Assembly (NCBI RefSeq): GCF_002860165.1
Contig: NZ_PGUZ01000018.1
Coordinates: forward strand, 1 to 43,797
DNA: 43,797 nt
DNA from: Bacillus sp. V3-13
GTDB lineage: Bacteria > Bacillota > Bacilli > Bacillales > Cytobacillaceae
Direction of reading: 5' to 3'
In this document: piece after piece, positions 15,310 to 27,559 of the stretch
Layout: each line of letters starts with the position of its first letter
Numbering within the stretch: position 1 is the first letter of the stretch
Made by a program: the position numbers and the translations under genes
The notes under the pieces: model-generated
What the model saw: only the letters and a program-made list of their open reading frames with translations
Databases searched by the model: none
Told to the model about the DNA's origin: nothing

Positions 15310-18300
15310 TTATTGCTGCCAGACACGAACCCTGGCCTCTTCCCTGAGTTGGATGACCTGTTTATCGTCAAAGCTTGATAGGAGGTGCTGGTGGCAAGTG
15401 AAAAAGAGAATTTGATTACCCTCAACCCGTTGCAAAAGTTCCAAAACCTTTTTGGTTCTTTTATAATCAAAATTCACAAAGCTGTCATCAATCAGGATTG
15501 GAAAATGAAGTTTTTCGTATAAGACTGTTGCCAGTGCAAGCCTTAAGGATACATAAACTTGTTCGGCTGTCGCCTGACTGAGCTCATTCGCTTCAAACAA
15601 AATGCCATCAGACCGTTCGACCAGGAATCCTTGTCCTTGCTGCTGCGGAAGAATCCTTATGTAGTTTCCTTCTGTTAAAAAGCCTAAAAATTGCTCAGCG
15701 TGATTAAGCACTTTCGGCAGCTTGTCATTTTTAAAATGGTTAGCCGTTTTTGCAAGTAAATCCTTTGCGATCGCATATTTTGCCCATTTTTTTGCCTCTT
15801 CGTTCAACTCGGCTTTCTGAAGCGCAAATGTATGGAGAAGGTTGGCATATGATTCTCCATCTTCAAGCTGGTTAATCTCGTGCCTCACATCTGCAAGCTG
15901 GCTCTGGAGACCCGCAAATTCTTTCTCAGTTTCACCAAGTCGTTTTGTTTGATTGCGTATTTCTGCATCGATATCCTCTATTAATAAAAACGATTCTATC
16001 TCTTCCGCCGTGATCGTAGTTATTTTTAATTGCCTTGAAATGGTGTCTAATTCGTCTGACAGTCTCTCTTTTCTTTCTGAATCATGGGCAAGCCTGCGGA
16101 ATTCTTCTGTCGTAGCTGCCTTTGCCAAATTTAGCAATTTGGCTTCTTCATCTTTTATGCCGGCCAGTTCAGTCTCCAGTTCCTGAAGTTCTTCTGTTAA
16201 TTCGCTTAGCTTTCCCTGCTTTTCGTCGTATTGAATCCGTTTTTCATGCTCTGCTTTGACTTTGTTGCGCAGCATCAAGGCAGCTTCCCGAATCGATAGA
16301 TCACTATTTTTTAAAAACTTGTCATTTAAAGTTTTAATCCGGGTTTCTATTTTTTCAAGGGAGCTTGAAGCGGTTTTATACTGTTCCGTTATATATTGCT
16401 TATCCCGATACGCTGTTTTCAGCTTTTCAATCAACTGGAATGCATCGTTTAAATACTTTAAAGCAATATCGTCCGGCAGCAGCAACTCCTGCCCAAGCTT
16501 TTCAAGCAATTTGTTATGGTTGATTGCATCTTTTTCCCATTGCTCAAAAGCGGAAATCACCCGTTCGTATTGCCCATTTTGCTCTTCCCATTTAATATGA
16601 AGCAATTGGTACTTTTCCCTCAGCTGCAATTCCTTTTCAAGTTTTTCGGCTAATAATGGCTGTTCTCCTTTCGCAAGATCAGCAAGCTTGTCTTTTAAGA
16701 TCTGTTCCTTTTTAAGCAATTGTTCAATTTCAACGCCAAGCTCCTCCGTTCTAAACGAAGCCGTACTCTTACGGAACGAAATCAGCACTGCCAATGCTCC
16801 AATAGCCCCGGCTGCGGTTAGCAGCCACTCGCTGCTCGATATCCCCACTATGATTATAGCAGCAAACAACGCGGTGAACGCTGCCCTTTGCATCGTGAAC
16901 AGCTTTTTTTCTTTGGCCGCCCTGCCCACTTCCTGTTTGTAGGCATTTTGCCGGGATGCCAGACGTTCTTGCAGCTCAGCGAGCCCAGCTTGAAGATCCT
17001 CCTGTTTTTCCGTACGGGCAGCCCGCTTTTTAAGCTCCTCCAGTTGATCGTCCGGGAGGAGTTGGGTTTTGATATCTGTAAGCTGCTGTTCCAGGCTTTC
17101 AAGCCCGGCCTTTTCTTCATTAAACCTTCGGTCAAGATCATCCTTTTTTATTTTCAGGCGCTCTTGTGTCGAGTGGGCGTCAGTGATCTTTTCTTTCATA
17201 AATATACTTGTGTCGAGCTTTAACAAGTCTTCTTCTTCAACTGTAATATGGAGTTTTTCCCGTAAAGCTTCAACTTCCTGTTCCAGTTTCTCCAGCTGTA
17301 ACTTGTATTGATGTTGCTCCTGCCTTAATTGTTCATATAAAGGCAAACTTTCTGAAGCATTCATGATTGCCGATTCACTGTTTAATAGATCGATAGCCGG
17401 GGATAAACCGTCGAGCTGTGAAACGGTTGCTGAAATCCGTGCAGTTAAACTTTTTTTGCGGCTTTCATATTGTTGGGCTTTATTTTCAAGATGCTCAAGC
17501 CGTTCCGCTCCGTCAACCGGAAACTGGAGATTTTCGTACTGTTTTAGTTCCTGCTTGATAACCGCTTGCTTTTTGACAACTGGATAAAGCTTTTTCCATT
17601 CTTCGAGTTTATTGATCTGTTTTTGCAGGATTGCATTTTCTCTGCTGAGATCGGCGATGCTGTTTTCGATGATTTCTTTTTCGTTAAGCAAATCCGAGTA
17701 TTTACCATTTTGTTGTGCAGCTTTAACAAGTTCGCCATGAAGATCGCGGAGCTTCTGTAATTTTTCATTAATGATTGGCTTTTTGCCATTTGGCTTGAAA
17801 AGCAGCTCCATTTCCTTTTGCAGGCTGTTTTCTGCAATGAGCAGCTTGTCCGAGCCTACAGCGCCCGCAGAGAACAAAAATCTGCCCAGGTCTTCACTTT
17901 TAATGGAATGAACATTTTGCAGGCGATGCAGATTGAACGAAAAGATCGATTGATATAAATATTTATCGATATGGGAAAGCAAATCCTGAAGAAGTTCTTC
18001 CCCTCCATATGTACCATCCTCAAGCATTACCGAGACATCTCCGGCTGCTTTGCCTTTCACCCGCTCAATGACGGCTTTTCCCCGGCCTGAAAACAGGACT
18101 GTGAGCTGTCCGCCGTATTTGGCAGAGTTTTTTGGTTCATAGCGGAGCTCGGCTTGCTGTTTAGTTGGAAAGCCAAATAGAATACTATGTATAAACGACA
18201 TAATAGTCGATTTCCCTGCTTCATTTTCCCCATAAAAAACCTGGAAGTCCTGCAAGCCGGTAATTCTTGTATTCTCCAGCTTTCCATAGCCGTAAATATT

Positions 18301-18318
18301 GATTTCAAGTATTTTCAT
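15310..18318 (-). CDS. yhaN: SbcC-like AAA ATPase YhaN
   Basis: 1002 residues (B. subtilis about 963). The Walker A motif is at 30-38 (GENEAGKST). The C-terminal half-site has the signature-like ELSQATAEQVYVSLRLALA and Walker B FPILIDDSF, so the ATPase is split by long coiled coils, as in SbcC/Rad50. A hydrophobic hairpin at about 475-515 interrupts the coils, suggesting membrane attachment. It probably works with YhaO in DNA end processing; that is inference from family and operon. The ATG follows GGGAGG, and yhaO ends 19 bases upstream. Confidence 0.92.
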   Translation of the reverse strand: MKILEINIYGYGKLENTRITGLQDFQVFYGENEAGKSTIMSFIHSILFGFPTKQQAELRYEPKNSAKYGGQLTVLFSGRGKAVIERVKGKAAGDVSVMLEDGTYGGEELLQDLLSHIDKYLYQSIFSFNLHRLQNVHSIKSEDLGRFLFSAGAVGSDKLLIAENSLQKEMELLFKPNGKKPIINEKLQKLRDLHGELVKAAQQNGKYSDLLNEKEIIENSIADLSRENAILQKQINKLEEWKKLYPVVKKQAVIKQELKQYENLQFPVDGAERLEHLENKAQQYESRKKSLTARISATVSQLDGLSPAIDLLNSESAIMNASESLPLYEQLRQEQHQYKLQLEKLEQEVEALREKLHITVEEEDLLKLDTSIFMKEKITDAHSTQERLKIKKDDLDRRFNEEKAGLESLEQQLTDIKTQLLPDDQLEELKKRAARTEKQEDLQAGLAELQERLASRQNAYKQEVGRAAKEKKLFTMQRAAFTALFAAIIIVGISSSEWLLTAAGAIGALAVLISFRKSTASFRTEELGVEIEQLLKKEQILKDKLADLAKGEQPLLAEKLEKELQLREKYQLLHIKWEEQNGQYERVISAFEQWEKDAINHNKLLEKLGQELLLPDDIALKYLNDAFQLIEKLKTAYRDKQYITEQYKTASSSLEKIETRIKTLNDKFLKNSDLSIREAALMLRNKVKAEHEKRIQYDEKQGKLSELTEELQELETELAGIKDEEAKLLNLAKAATTEEFRRLAHDSERKERLSDELDTISRQLKITTITAEEIESFLLIEDIDAEIRNQTKRLGETEKEFAGLQSQLADVRHEINQLEDGESYANLLHTFALQKAELNEEAKKWAKYAIAKDLLAKTANHFKNDKLPKVLNHAEQFLGFLTEGNYIRILPQQQGQGFLVERSDGILFEANELSQATAEQVYVSLRLALATVLYEKLHFPILIDDSFVNFDYKRTKKVLELLQRVEGNQILFFTCHQHLLSSFDDKQVIQLREEARVRVWQQ

Positions 18319-18337
18319 AGCGCCAGCCTCCCTTCCG

Positions 18338-19555
18338 TTATTGATACAGCAAGCGGATCAGCAATTGTTCGGATTCCTTTAAAAGCGCTGATTGCTCATT
18401 TTTCGTTAAACGTTCGAGGTATTTCCTTGCAGCAGGATGGCTGTATAAGGAAGACAGGCTTTCTTCAACGTCATGATACTGATCGATAATATTAAATAAT
18501 TCACCGTAAAAATCAGCTTCGTTTTTCAATCGATCCCTGTCCCAATCGATTCTTTCCTCTAATTGAATGGAAGCTGTCCAGACGAATGACTCTTCATCCC
18601 TCTCTTCCTCCTGCAAAACCTCAAGCAGTTCCCCGGCAAGAACATTCGTTTGCGTTTCAAACGACACGTTTTTTAAAGTGATCTCTAAAATAGTCCCCAG
18701 TTTTTCATGGCGATGGTCTTCAAGGACCGTGCGGCAAAGCTTGTATACATCCTCAAACGTTGCCGCTTCTGATCCAGCCAAATCCAATTCTGCTTTTTCC
18801 CAGATCACATCGGAAGCCGGAATAAATTCAAGATTTGTGCCTGTACCTGCCAATGAAACGCAGTAACAGCCTTTCATGCCTGTTTCCTTCTTGTGGCGGC
18901 CTTGAATATTTCCGGGATAAACGACCGCCGGCATTTCCGAAAGCACCAACCGTTTGTGGATATGGCCCAATGCCCAGTAATCTAATTCCTTTTCGATCAG
19001 TTCTCTTAAATGGAACGGCGCATAGTTGCCGTGATCACTGCTTCCATCATGATTGCCGTGCAGGATGCCAATATGAAAGTCCGCACCAGTTTTTTTCACA
19101 TAATCATTGATCCTGCGTTCAAAAACATGTTTTTTTGCATAGCTGAAACCATATAAATGTACGCTCGTACCATCACTGGCGGTATACTTTAATACTTCTA
19201 CATTTTCTCTGAAAATATGGACATTTGCCGGCATATTAAGCTCGACCCATGAGCCGCCTAGATGATCATGGTTGCCATGAATCATATAAACCTGGATGTC
19301 GTGCTGGAAGAGCCTGTCCATCTCTTTCCTGAACCGGGTTTGGGCCCGAATGCTCCGGTCCTCGCCGTCAAATATGTCACCGGAAATGATCAAAAATTCG
19401 ACCTGGCGCTTGATCGCCTCATCCGTTATTTTTCGAAAAGCCTGGAATGTGCTCTCCTGCAGCCGTGCAAAAATTGCTTCCGGTAGATGCTTCAATCCGG
19501 ACATCGGGCTGTCCAAATGCAGATCGGCCGCATGAATAAAGGTTATCTTTTTCAT
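18338..19555 (-). CDS. yhaO: SbcD-like metallophosphoesterase YhaO
   Basis: 405 residues (B. subtilis 408). The calcineurin-like metal motifs are in order: DLHLDSP (residues 11-17), GDIFDG, GNHDHLG, HGNHDG and GHIHKR. The C-terminal region is a helical capping domain. It is the presumed nuclease partner of YhaN. The ATG at 19555 follows GAGGA by about 8 bases; a TTG lies one codon upstream. It is the first gene of the yhaO-yhaN unit. Confidence 0.93.
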   Translation of the reverse strand: MKKITFIHAADLHLDSPMSGLKHLPEAIFARLQESTFQAFRKITDEAIKRQVEFLIISGDIFDGEDRSIRAQTRFRKEMDRLFQHDIQVYMIHGNHDHLGGSWVELNMPANVHIFRENVEVLKYTASDGTSVHLYGFSYAKKHVFERRINDYVKKTGADFHIGILHGNHDGSSDHGNYAPFHLRELIEKELDYWALGHIHKRLVLSEMPAVVYPGNIQGRHKKETGMKGCYCVSLAGTGTNLEFIPASDVIWEKAELDLAGSEAATFEDVYKLCRTVLEDHRHEKLGTILEITLKNVSFETQTNVLAGELLEVLQEEERDEESFVWTASIQLEERIDWDRDRLKNEADFYGELFNIIDQYHDVEESLSSLYSHPAARKYLERLTKNEQSALLKESEQLLIRLLYQ

Positions 19556-19721
19556 CAATAATTCCTCGCATCCGCTTTTTCTTCATTTTAACATTTTCAA
19601 AAAGCGAATGCACGTTCTTATAGGAGAGTGTTTTTTTCACGGAGTGGGCTGGTCTGGGATCAATGTGCCTGCAATCTCCCAACAGTAGTTCTACTGCTGC
19701 AAATAAGTTATGATATTACAT

Positions 19722-19889
19722 AAGAAAAGCGCAAGCGCCTTGGTCAGCCCCGACAAGCGCTGGAGGGCCTGACAGTGAAGTCGCTTTTTGACTTCATTGG
19801 CAGGACCGAAGCGACTCGAGGGGCTAGGCGCTGGAGCTGGACATCGAAACGCCCAACTATATTTAGAAACGTTTATACTTTCCTATAGC
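19722..19889. repeat. Dispersed structured repeat, short copy
   Basis: It begins AAGAAAAGCGCAAGCGCC and includes the stem parts GTGAAGTCG...CGACTC and GGCGCTGGAGCTGGACATCG. It ends in a conserved CCCAACTATATTTAGAAAC tail. A second copy at 27560-27861 shares both ends and the central CCTGACAGTGAAGTCG block. It carries no coding capacity. It looks like a non-autonomous, highly structured intergenic repeat. Confidence 0.8.
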
Positions 19890-19892
19890 TTC

Positions 19893-19923
19893 AAAAAAAC
19901 CCCGCCACAATTCGGCGGGGTTC
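19893..19923 (-). terminator. Terminator of the thiamine operon
   Basis: Perfect 9-bp GC-rich stem AACCCCGCC/GGCGGGGTT (plus-strand arms 19898-19906 and 19914-19922). Seven U residues follow in the minus-strand transcript. It lies 7 bases after the zinc-ribbon gene. Confidence 0.93.
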
Positions 19924-19929
19924 GCATTA

Positions 19930-22519
<2,590 letters not shown>

Positions 22520-22527
<8 letters not shown>

Positions 22528-23326
22528 TTAACCTCACTTCCTCTCTCCATACGTCTCCGTCGATTAATGAAATTTCATCCCAGAGCCTTGTTTTAAAAGT
22601 TCCGAGACCCTCACCAGGAGCGAGTGTTCTGGCGGCCCGTTCCCCGCAGATGCCCATTGTCGAAATGCCGGCTACAGCTGATAAGAAAAGGTTATCGCTT
22701 GATCCTGCAAAGCATCCTATCAAAGACGCTGTCGTGCAGCCTGTTCCGGTAATCTTCGTCAGGAGAAGGTCGCCGTTCGCGATGCTGCAAGTTTTGTCTC
22801 CATCCGAAATGTAGTCTGTTTCGCCGCTCACGACGACAATTGTGTTAAAACGCAATGCCGCTTTTTTCGCTGTATTGAAAGCCGATTCCGAAACCTCACC
22901 GGCATCAACCCCTTTTGTGCTCGCGGCTATGCCTGCCAGACTGGCAATTTCACTATGATTGCCGCGGATAATTGCGAATCGAACCTCGTTTAGTAACGAC
23001 GCTGCTTTTTCATTTCGGTAATTCGTTGCGCCAACCCCGACCGGATCGAAAATAACCGGAATCCCGAGTTCATTGGCCCGCTTCCCGGCATTTACGATCG
23101 CAGAAAAGGAACTGCTGTTTAACGTCCCGAAATTGATGACGAGGGCGTCCGCATGAGCAACCATTTCGGCCGTTTCTTCCGGGCTGTCTGCCATGACCGG
23201 CGAACCGCCGATCGCCAGCGTCACATTGGCACAGTCGTTGATCGTCACGGCATTCGTAATATGGTGGACAAGAGGGTGCTTTTCTTTTAACTTTTGAAAA
23301 AGCTGTCCAATTTCGTCTTTAAGCAA
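22520..23326 (-). CDS. thiM: Hydroxyethylthiazole kinase ThiM
   Basis: 268 residues, ribokinase-like fold. It phosphorylates the thiazole alcohol for salvage. Motifs: VHHITNAVTINDCAN near residues 20-34, DPVGVGAT, and the anion-hole GTGCTTASLIG. The start is a TTG behind GGAGGAATAGCC. Only 2 bases separate it from thiD. Thiazole synthesis genes (thiO, thiS, thiG, thiF) are not in this operon, so here it handles salvaged thiazole. Confidence 0.95.
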
Positions 23327-23328
23327 GG

Positions 23329-24141
23329 CTATTCCTCCTTCAAGGCAACTGAATTTTCTTCGTACAAAGCGTAGAAATGGTTGGTCGGCCCATTCCCATG
23401 GCCAATGTTGAAGCTGTGTTTAATCGCACCGGTGATATACTCTTTTGCATTTTTTACAGCTTCAACAACCGGCAAGCCTTTTGCGAGATTCGAGGCAATC
23501 GCAGAAGACAGTGTACAACCTGTTCCGTGCGTGTTCTTCGTGTCAATTCTCTGTTCACTAAAAATATGAAACTCATTTCCGTCAAACAAGATATCGATAG
23601 GATCCCCGGACAGATGGCCCCCTTTCAACAGGACCATTTCCGGTCCCAGCTTTTTTAATTCCAGGCATGCGTCTTCCATTTCCTCCACGCTGCGAATTGT
23701 TTGCTGGAGCAGCACCTCTGCTTCCGGCAAGTTGGGAGTTATCACTTTTGCAATTGGAATGATCTGTTCTTTTAAAGCATCGGCAGCTTCGCGTTGAAGC
23801 AAATGGTGTCCGCTTTTTGAAACCATAACCGGATCGACGACGATATTGGATGCCTTTACACTGTTCAGCGCATCGGCAACAGTCGTAATAATGGTTGAGG
23901 TTGACAGCATGCCGATTTTCACAGCATCAACGGTAATGTCTTCATATACCGCCTCAATTTGATCTTTAATAATCGCCTCAGGAATATTGGCAATGGAGCG
24001 CACTCCTGTTGTATTTTGTGCTGTTACCGCGGTAATCACCGACATTCCGTACACACGATGGGCCGCAAACGTTTTCAAGTCTGCCTGGATGCCGGCCCCG
24101 CCGCTGGAATCAGAACCTGCTATTGTGAGTGCTGTTTTCAC
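23329..24141 (-). CDS. thiD: HMP/HMP-phosphate kinase ThiD
   Basis: 270 residues, ribokinase fold. It makes HMP pyrophosphate. Motifs [17 protein letters not shown] (near residues 9-25), [14 protein letters not shown] and [10 protein letters not shown] are complete. The GTG at 24141 has GGGAGGG about 6 bases upstream and gives the usual [16 protein letters not shown] start; an in-frame TTG 15 bases upstream falls on the ribosome binding site itself. It overlaps the end of thiW by 32 bases. Confidence 0.95.
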   Translation of the reverse strand: MKTALTIAGSDSSGGAGIQADLKTFAAHRVYGMSVITAVTAQNTTGVRSIANIPEAIIKDQIEAVYEDITVDAVKIGMLSTSTIITTVADALNSVKASNIVVDPVMVSKSGHHLLQREAADALKEQIIPIAKVITPNLPEAEVLLQQTIRSVEEMEDACLELKKLGPEMVLLKGGHLSGDPIDILFDGNEFHIFSEQRIDTKNTHGTGCTLSSAIASNLAKGLPVVEAVKNAKEYITGAIKHSFNIGHGNGPTNHFYALYEENSVALKEE

Positions 24142-24631
24142 GTAAATCCCTCCCAAAAGGTACTTTTTTCAAAAATACATTGACAATGATCAAACCTATT
24201 GCAGCTCCAGCCAGGGAACTAAACACAAATGCCGGGATAAAGCCGAACAAGGCGGCATCCTGGCCAAGCAAGAGAACAGCAATCGGATAGCAAGCCACGG
24301 CACCAATGATTCCAGTTCCGATGACTTCCCCTGCAAAGGCCATGTACGTCTTCTTTGTTTTCATAAACAACCAGCCGGCCAGACAAGCGCCGATCATGCT
24401 GCCCGGAAAAGCAAACACCGATCCGGTCCCGAGCATGTTTCTGAGCAGCGAAACGGTAAATGCCTGCAGGACGGCATAGTAGGGACCGAGTAAAACCGCG
24501 GAAAGCACGTTAATGAAGTGCTGCATCGGAAACACCTTGGCGAAGCCGATCGGGATAAAAAATGCATGGCTTGTCAGCGTACCCACTGCGACAAGCAGCG
24601 CGGTTAAGGTAAGCTTTCTTGTTTTTCCCAT
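24110..24631 (-). CDS. thiW: Thiazole-type ECF transporter S component ThiW
   Basis: 173 residues with about five to six membrane segments. It matches the ThiW family of energy-coupling-factor substrate-binding proteins ([23 protein letters not shown], then [13 protein letters not shown]). It is predicted to import a thiazole precursor, which ThiM then phosphorylates. The ribosome binding site GGAGGG lies within the second hairpin of the leader, 8 bases before the ATG. It is the first gene of the thiWDMEC operon. Confidence 0.92.
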   Translation of the reverse strand: MGKTRKLTLTALLVAVGTLTSHAFFIPIGFAKVFPMQHFINVLSAVLLGPYYAVLQAFTVSLLRNMLGTGSVFAFPGSMIGACLAGWLFMKTKKTYMAFAGEVIGTGIIGAVACYPIAVLLLGQDAALFGFIPAFVFSSLAGAAIGLIIVNVFLKKVPFGRDLRENSTHNSRF

Positions 24632-24667
24632 AAAAAAATCCCTCCAGTGTAATTAGGCACTGGGGGG
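24632..24667 (-). promoter_or_regulatory. Hairpin overlapping the thiW ribosome binding site
   Basis: On the minus strand, arms CCCCCCAGTG and CACTGGAGGG pair with one mismatch, then come ATTTTTTT and the ATG. The 3' arm contains the Shine-Dalgarno GGAGGG. It resembles a terminator fused to a translation-blocking hairpin. Confidence 0.65.
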
Positions 24668-24712
24668 ATGGAATGGCAAACCGGAAGCTTAGCGACATTT
24701 TGCGGAGAATGC

Positions 24713-24741
24713 AAAAAGCAGACTCCAGCAATAGAGTCTGC
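24713..24741 (-). terminator. Riboswitch expression-platform terminator
   Basis: Minus-strand stem GCAGACTC/GAGTCTGC (8 bp) followed by UUUUU. It lies 22 bases beyond the TPP aptamer and 82 bases before thiW. Confidence 0.9.
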
Positions 24742-24762
24742 GTATGTACGGTTTCGACAATA

Positions 24763-24857
24763 CACTTCCCTACGCTGGTACTAACCAGATCAGGTATAAG
24801 GGTCAAAGACATAAACGGGTCTTAATCTCAGCCGGCCACGCATCCGGCACCCCCAGT
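24763..24857 (-). ncRNA. TPP riboswitch aptamer
   Basis: On the minus strand it has the conserved order: GGGGGTGC, GGCTGAGA (CTGAGA at 24831-24826), ACCC, ACCTGAT (24795-24789), CTGG, and GCGTAGGGAA. These are the THI-element pyrimidine and pyrophosphate sensor helices. It is followed by a terminator hairpin and the thiamine operon, so TPP should repress the operon. Confidence 0.97.
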
Positions 24858-24884
24858 GATAAATATTATGTTATTTTTATAGCT

Positions 24885-24912
24885 ACTATAACATAACTTT
24901 TTCTTTTTGCAA
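24885..24912 (-). promoter_or_regulatory. Promoter of the thiamine operon
   Basis: Minus-strand -35 TTGCAA (24912-24907) and -10 TATAGT (24890-24885), spacer 16. It starts about 28 bases before the aptamer. Confidence 0.65.
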
Positions 24913-25079
24913 ACAGCCTTAAATTGTCGAAAGGCTTCGAAACTATTATATGAAAGACGTACAAAACCGATCATGGCGCGCTTATGCCAACCGTAAAAAA
25001 CTTTTTCCTGTTCAAAGAGAAGCCCCCCTTTATGCAGGGCCATCGCATCGATAGCCATGCTGTAAAGCGGGGACCACAA
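24913..25079. other. Gap between the thi promoter and yhaP
   Basis: An 83-codon open frame on the minus strand starts at a TTG touching the yhaP stop and runs into the riboswitch. It has no ribosome binding site and no family resemblance, so I leave the gap unassigned. I see no clear terminator for yhaP. Confidence 0.5.
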
Positions 25080-26333
25080 TTAATTCTTTTTCGTAAGCTG
25101 AAGCGCTTTTTTAATATCCTTGAACGAGTTTGACTTTCCGTACATTAAAACCCCGCCCTTGTAAACGCGTGCTCCAAATACGGCTAACAAAATAATCGTT
25201 AATAAAAGAATCGCGATGCTAAGGAGCGGTTCCCAGACTGGCAGAGTAAGCATTCCGACACGCATAAACATTAACATCGGCGCAAAAAAAGGAATGTACG
25301 ATGTGACCGTTACAAACGAAGCTTCCGGCTGGCTTAACCCTGTTATCGCAATCATAAAGCCCGCTACGATGAGCAGCGTCATCGGCGTGATCATTTGCTG
25401 GACATCCTCAATCCGGCTGACAAGCGAACCGAGAAATGCAGCCATCGTTGCGTAAAGGAAATAACCGAGCAAAAAGAAAATAATGGCATAAATAATCGTC
25501 GCGAGCGGCGTTTCCCCAAATCCAAAAAATTCAAAGAAGCCGCCTTTCATCGTCTCAAGGTTTTGCTCAATCGCAAAATATCCAACCGAAACCATCACCA
25601 ACAACTGCGTTAAGCCGAGCAGTGCCACTCCTAAAATTTTCGCAAACATTTGCTTGATCGGTGAAACACTTGAAATCAGGATCTCCATGACACGGGAAGA
25701 TTTTTCAGTTGCTACTTCCATTGCAATCATACTTGCATACATGATCACGGAAAAATAAATCACAAACAGCAGGACGTAAACGAGTCCTCTTGCCTGGTTT
25801 AGCTCCTCTTCCGTTTTTGCGTTCTCCTCGAGGGCAATCTTTTCAAAAGTAACTGGCTCGTACAGCCGGTTCAAATCCTCGGAAGAAAGATTGATTTGCG
25901 AAGCAGCCATCATCGTTTTCAACTGCTGCAGCGCGTTTTGCAAATCTGCTGAATCAGTTGAGCCGGCGATGCTCATCGCTTTATAAGTGGCAGATGGGAG
26001 CCGTTGCTCATCCAATGACAAAACAAGAAGACCCGCGAATTCTTCCTTTTCAACAGCGGCTGCAGCGTTGGATTCAGAACCAGTGTACTTAGTCAGCTTT
26101 ATTGTGTCATTCGCCGAAGCAAGCTGTTGTTCAAAAGGTTCGTACAGCTCTCCGCTCTTATCAAGTACGGCGATCGTGTCAGCTTCATCGTCCCGATTAA
26201 AAAAATCGATGATGTTTGACATATTGGTCAATCCGATCACAATGATCAGCGTGATCAGGGTCGTTACAATAAACGACTTCGTCTTCAGCTTGCTCCAGTA
26301 TGTATGAAAAAGAATAATCCAAAAGTTATTCAT
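25080..26333 (-). CDS. yhaP: ABC transporter permease YhaP (NatB-like)
   Basis: 417 residues (B. subtilis about 419). ABC-2 type permease: one N-terminal membrane segment (residues about 20-40), a large extracytoplasmic domain (about 45-180), then a cluster of five to six segments (about 185-400) with SSRVMEILISSVSPIKQMFAKI between the first two. NatB-like subunits export sodium or act in stress and drug export; the substrate is not defined here. The start ATG overlaps the stop of yhaQ by 8 bases. Confidence 0.92.
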   Translation of the reverse strand: MNNFWIILFHTYWSKLKTKSFIVTTLITLIIVIGLTNMSNIIDFFNRDDEADTIAVLDKSGELYEPFEQQLASANDTIKLTKYTGSESNAAAAVEKEEFAGLLVLSLDEQRLPSATYKAMSIAGSTDSADLQNALQQLKTMMAASQINLSSEDLNRLYEPVTFEKIALEENAKTEEELNQARGLVYVLLFVIYFSVIMYASMIAMEVATEKSSRVMEILISSVSPIKQMFAKILGVALLGLTQLLVMVSVGYFAIEQNLETMKGGFFEFFGFGETPLATIIYAIIFFLLGYFLYATMAAFLGSLVSRIEDVQQMITPMTLLIVAGFMIAITGLSQPEASFVTVTSYIPFFAPMLMFMRVGMLTLPVWEPLLSIAILLLTIILLAVFGARVYKGGVLMYGKSNSFKDIKKALQLTKKN

Positions 26334-27225
26334 AGGAAGCACCTGCCTTCTCGATAAAAATATCATTTAAAGAAGGCTCTTCTAAAACAAATTTTCGCAC
26401 AAACCCCTTTTTGGCTATTTCGGAAAACATTTGTTCCGCAATCTTTTCTCCTTCAATTTGCAAATGAATTCCTTCAGTTGTTTGTTTCGCCTTCGTCACC
26501 CCGGGAAAACCCTTCAAAAAGTCCAGATTGAAATCGGCATGAATAATCAAATTCTTTTTTCCGAATGAACGCTTTATTTCCTTGAGGGCGCCCATTACGA
26601 CTGGTTTTCCGTGATGCATGATGCATAAATGCTCACACATCTCTTCGACATGCTCCATCCGGTGGCTTGAAAAAACAATCGTCGTCCCGTTTTCTTTTAA
26701 TTCAAGAACAGCTTCCTTAAGGAGCTCAACATTAAGCGGGTCAAGGCCGCTGAACGGCTCATCGAGAATGAGAAGCTTTGGTTGATGGATGACAGCGGCG
26801 ATGAATTGAATTTTTTGCTGATTCCCCTTTGAAAGTTCCTCGATCTTTTTATTCTTGTACTCAGGAACTTTGAAACGATCCAGCCAAAAATCAAGCTCAT
26901 GAATGACATCCTGCTTCTTCATTCCTCTCAGTCTCGCAAGATAAACAATTTGATCTTTTACGGTCAGCTTTGGATATAATCCTCTTTCCTCTGGGAGGTA
27001 GCCGATCAAATGGCTCGTCGAATAGTTGATCGGCTTGCCATCCCAGGTAATTTTGCCATCACTCGTATCGAGCAGGCCAAGGATCATCCGGAATGTTGTC
27101 GTTTTCCCGGCTCCATTCGCTCCTAAAAAACCAAACATTTCTTTTTCAGGAATAAGAATAGATAAATCATTTACCGCAGTGAAGCTTCCAAATCTTTTTG
27201 TAACATGGTCAAGCTGCAAAGCCAT
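26326..27225 (-). CDS. yhaQ: ABC transporter ATP-binding protein YhaQ (NatA-like)
   Basis: 299 residues. Walker A GANGAGKTT near residues 35-43, signature LSKGNQQKIQ, Walker B LLILDEPFSGLDP and H-loop SSHRMEH are all present. The C-terminal extension of about 80 residues is as in NatA-type subunits. I use the ATG at 27225 because AGGAGG is 7 bases away; the ATG at 27231 is too close to it. It pairs with YhaP. Confidence 0.94.
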   Translation of the reverse strand: MALQLDHVTKRFGSFTAVNDLSILIPEKEMFGFLGANGAGKTTTFRMILGLLDTSDGKITWDGKPINYSTSHLIGYLPEERGLYPKLTVKDQIVYLARLRGMKKQDVIHELDFWLDRFKVPEYKNKKIEELSKGNQQKIQFIAAVIHQPKLLILDEPFSGLDPLNVELLKEAVLELKENGTTIVFSSHRMEHVEEMCEHLCIMHHGKPVVMGALKEIKRSFGKKNLIIHADFNLDFLKGFPGVTKAKQTTEGIHLQIEGEKIAEQMFSEIAKKGFVRKFVLEEPSLNDIFIEKAGASYE

Positions 27226-27372
27226 CTTCATTCCTCCTCTACCATATTTAGTACGGTTAACTATTTTAAAAGTTCCCTTTCTCTTAAAAGAAGTTTAGCT
27301 TTGCACAGAGAACGAAATTATGCAAGAATAATAGTAAATTAATCTGAATTTTTAAAACAAAGGGGTTATGGT

Positions 27373-27558
27373 ATGAGAACGTATAAATTGACGGCTTTTG
27401 AGAAAAACGGGGAAAAGATTTTGGATGAAGCTTTTCAAGCCAACAATGATGACGAAGCTAAAACGGCTGGCGAAAAAATGCTCGAGGAAAAAAATCTTCT
27501 GGACAAAACACACCGCTGCACATCACCAAGCGGAAAACTGCTATTGTTTCATCCGTAA
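27373..27558 (+). CDS. YhzD-like small protein
   Basis: 61 residues, soluble: an N-terminal strand (RTYKLTAFEKNGEKI), a helix with many acidic and basic residues, and a C-terminal HRCTSPSGKLLLF. The layout and the end motif agree with the YhzD family of short bacillar proteins of unknown function. The ATG has AAGGGG 7 bases upstream. The stop codon lies one base before the large dispersed repeat, which may have displaced its terminator. Confidence 0.75.
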   Translation: MRTYKLTAFEKNGEKILDEAFQANNDDEAKTAGEKMLEEKNLLDKTHRCTSPSGKLLLFHP

Positions 27559-27559
27559 C

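Noticed and set aside
24828-25079. 83-codon open frame on the minus strand between yhaP and the riboswitch
   Set aside because: No ribosome binding site, TTG start touching the yhaP stop, and the frame runs into the TPP aptamer. No family resemblance.
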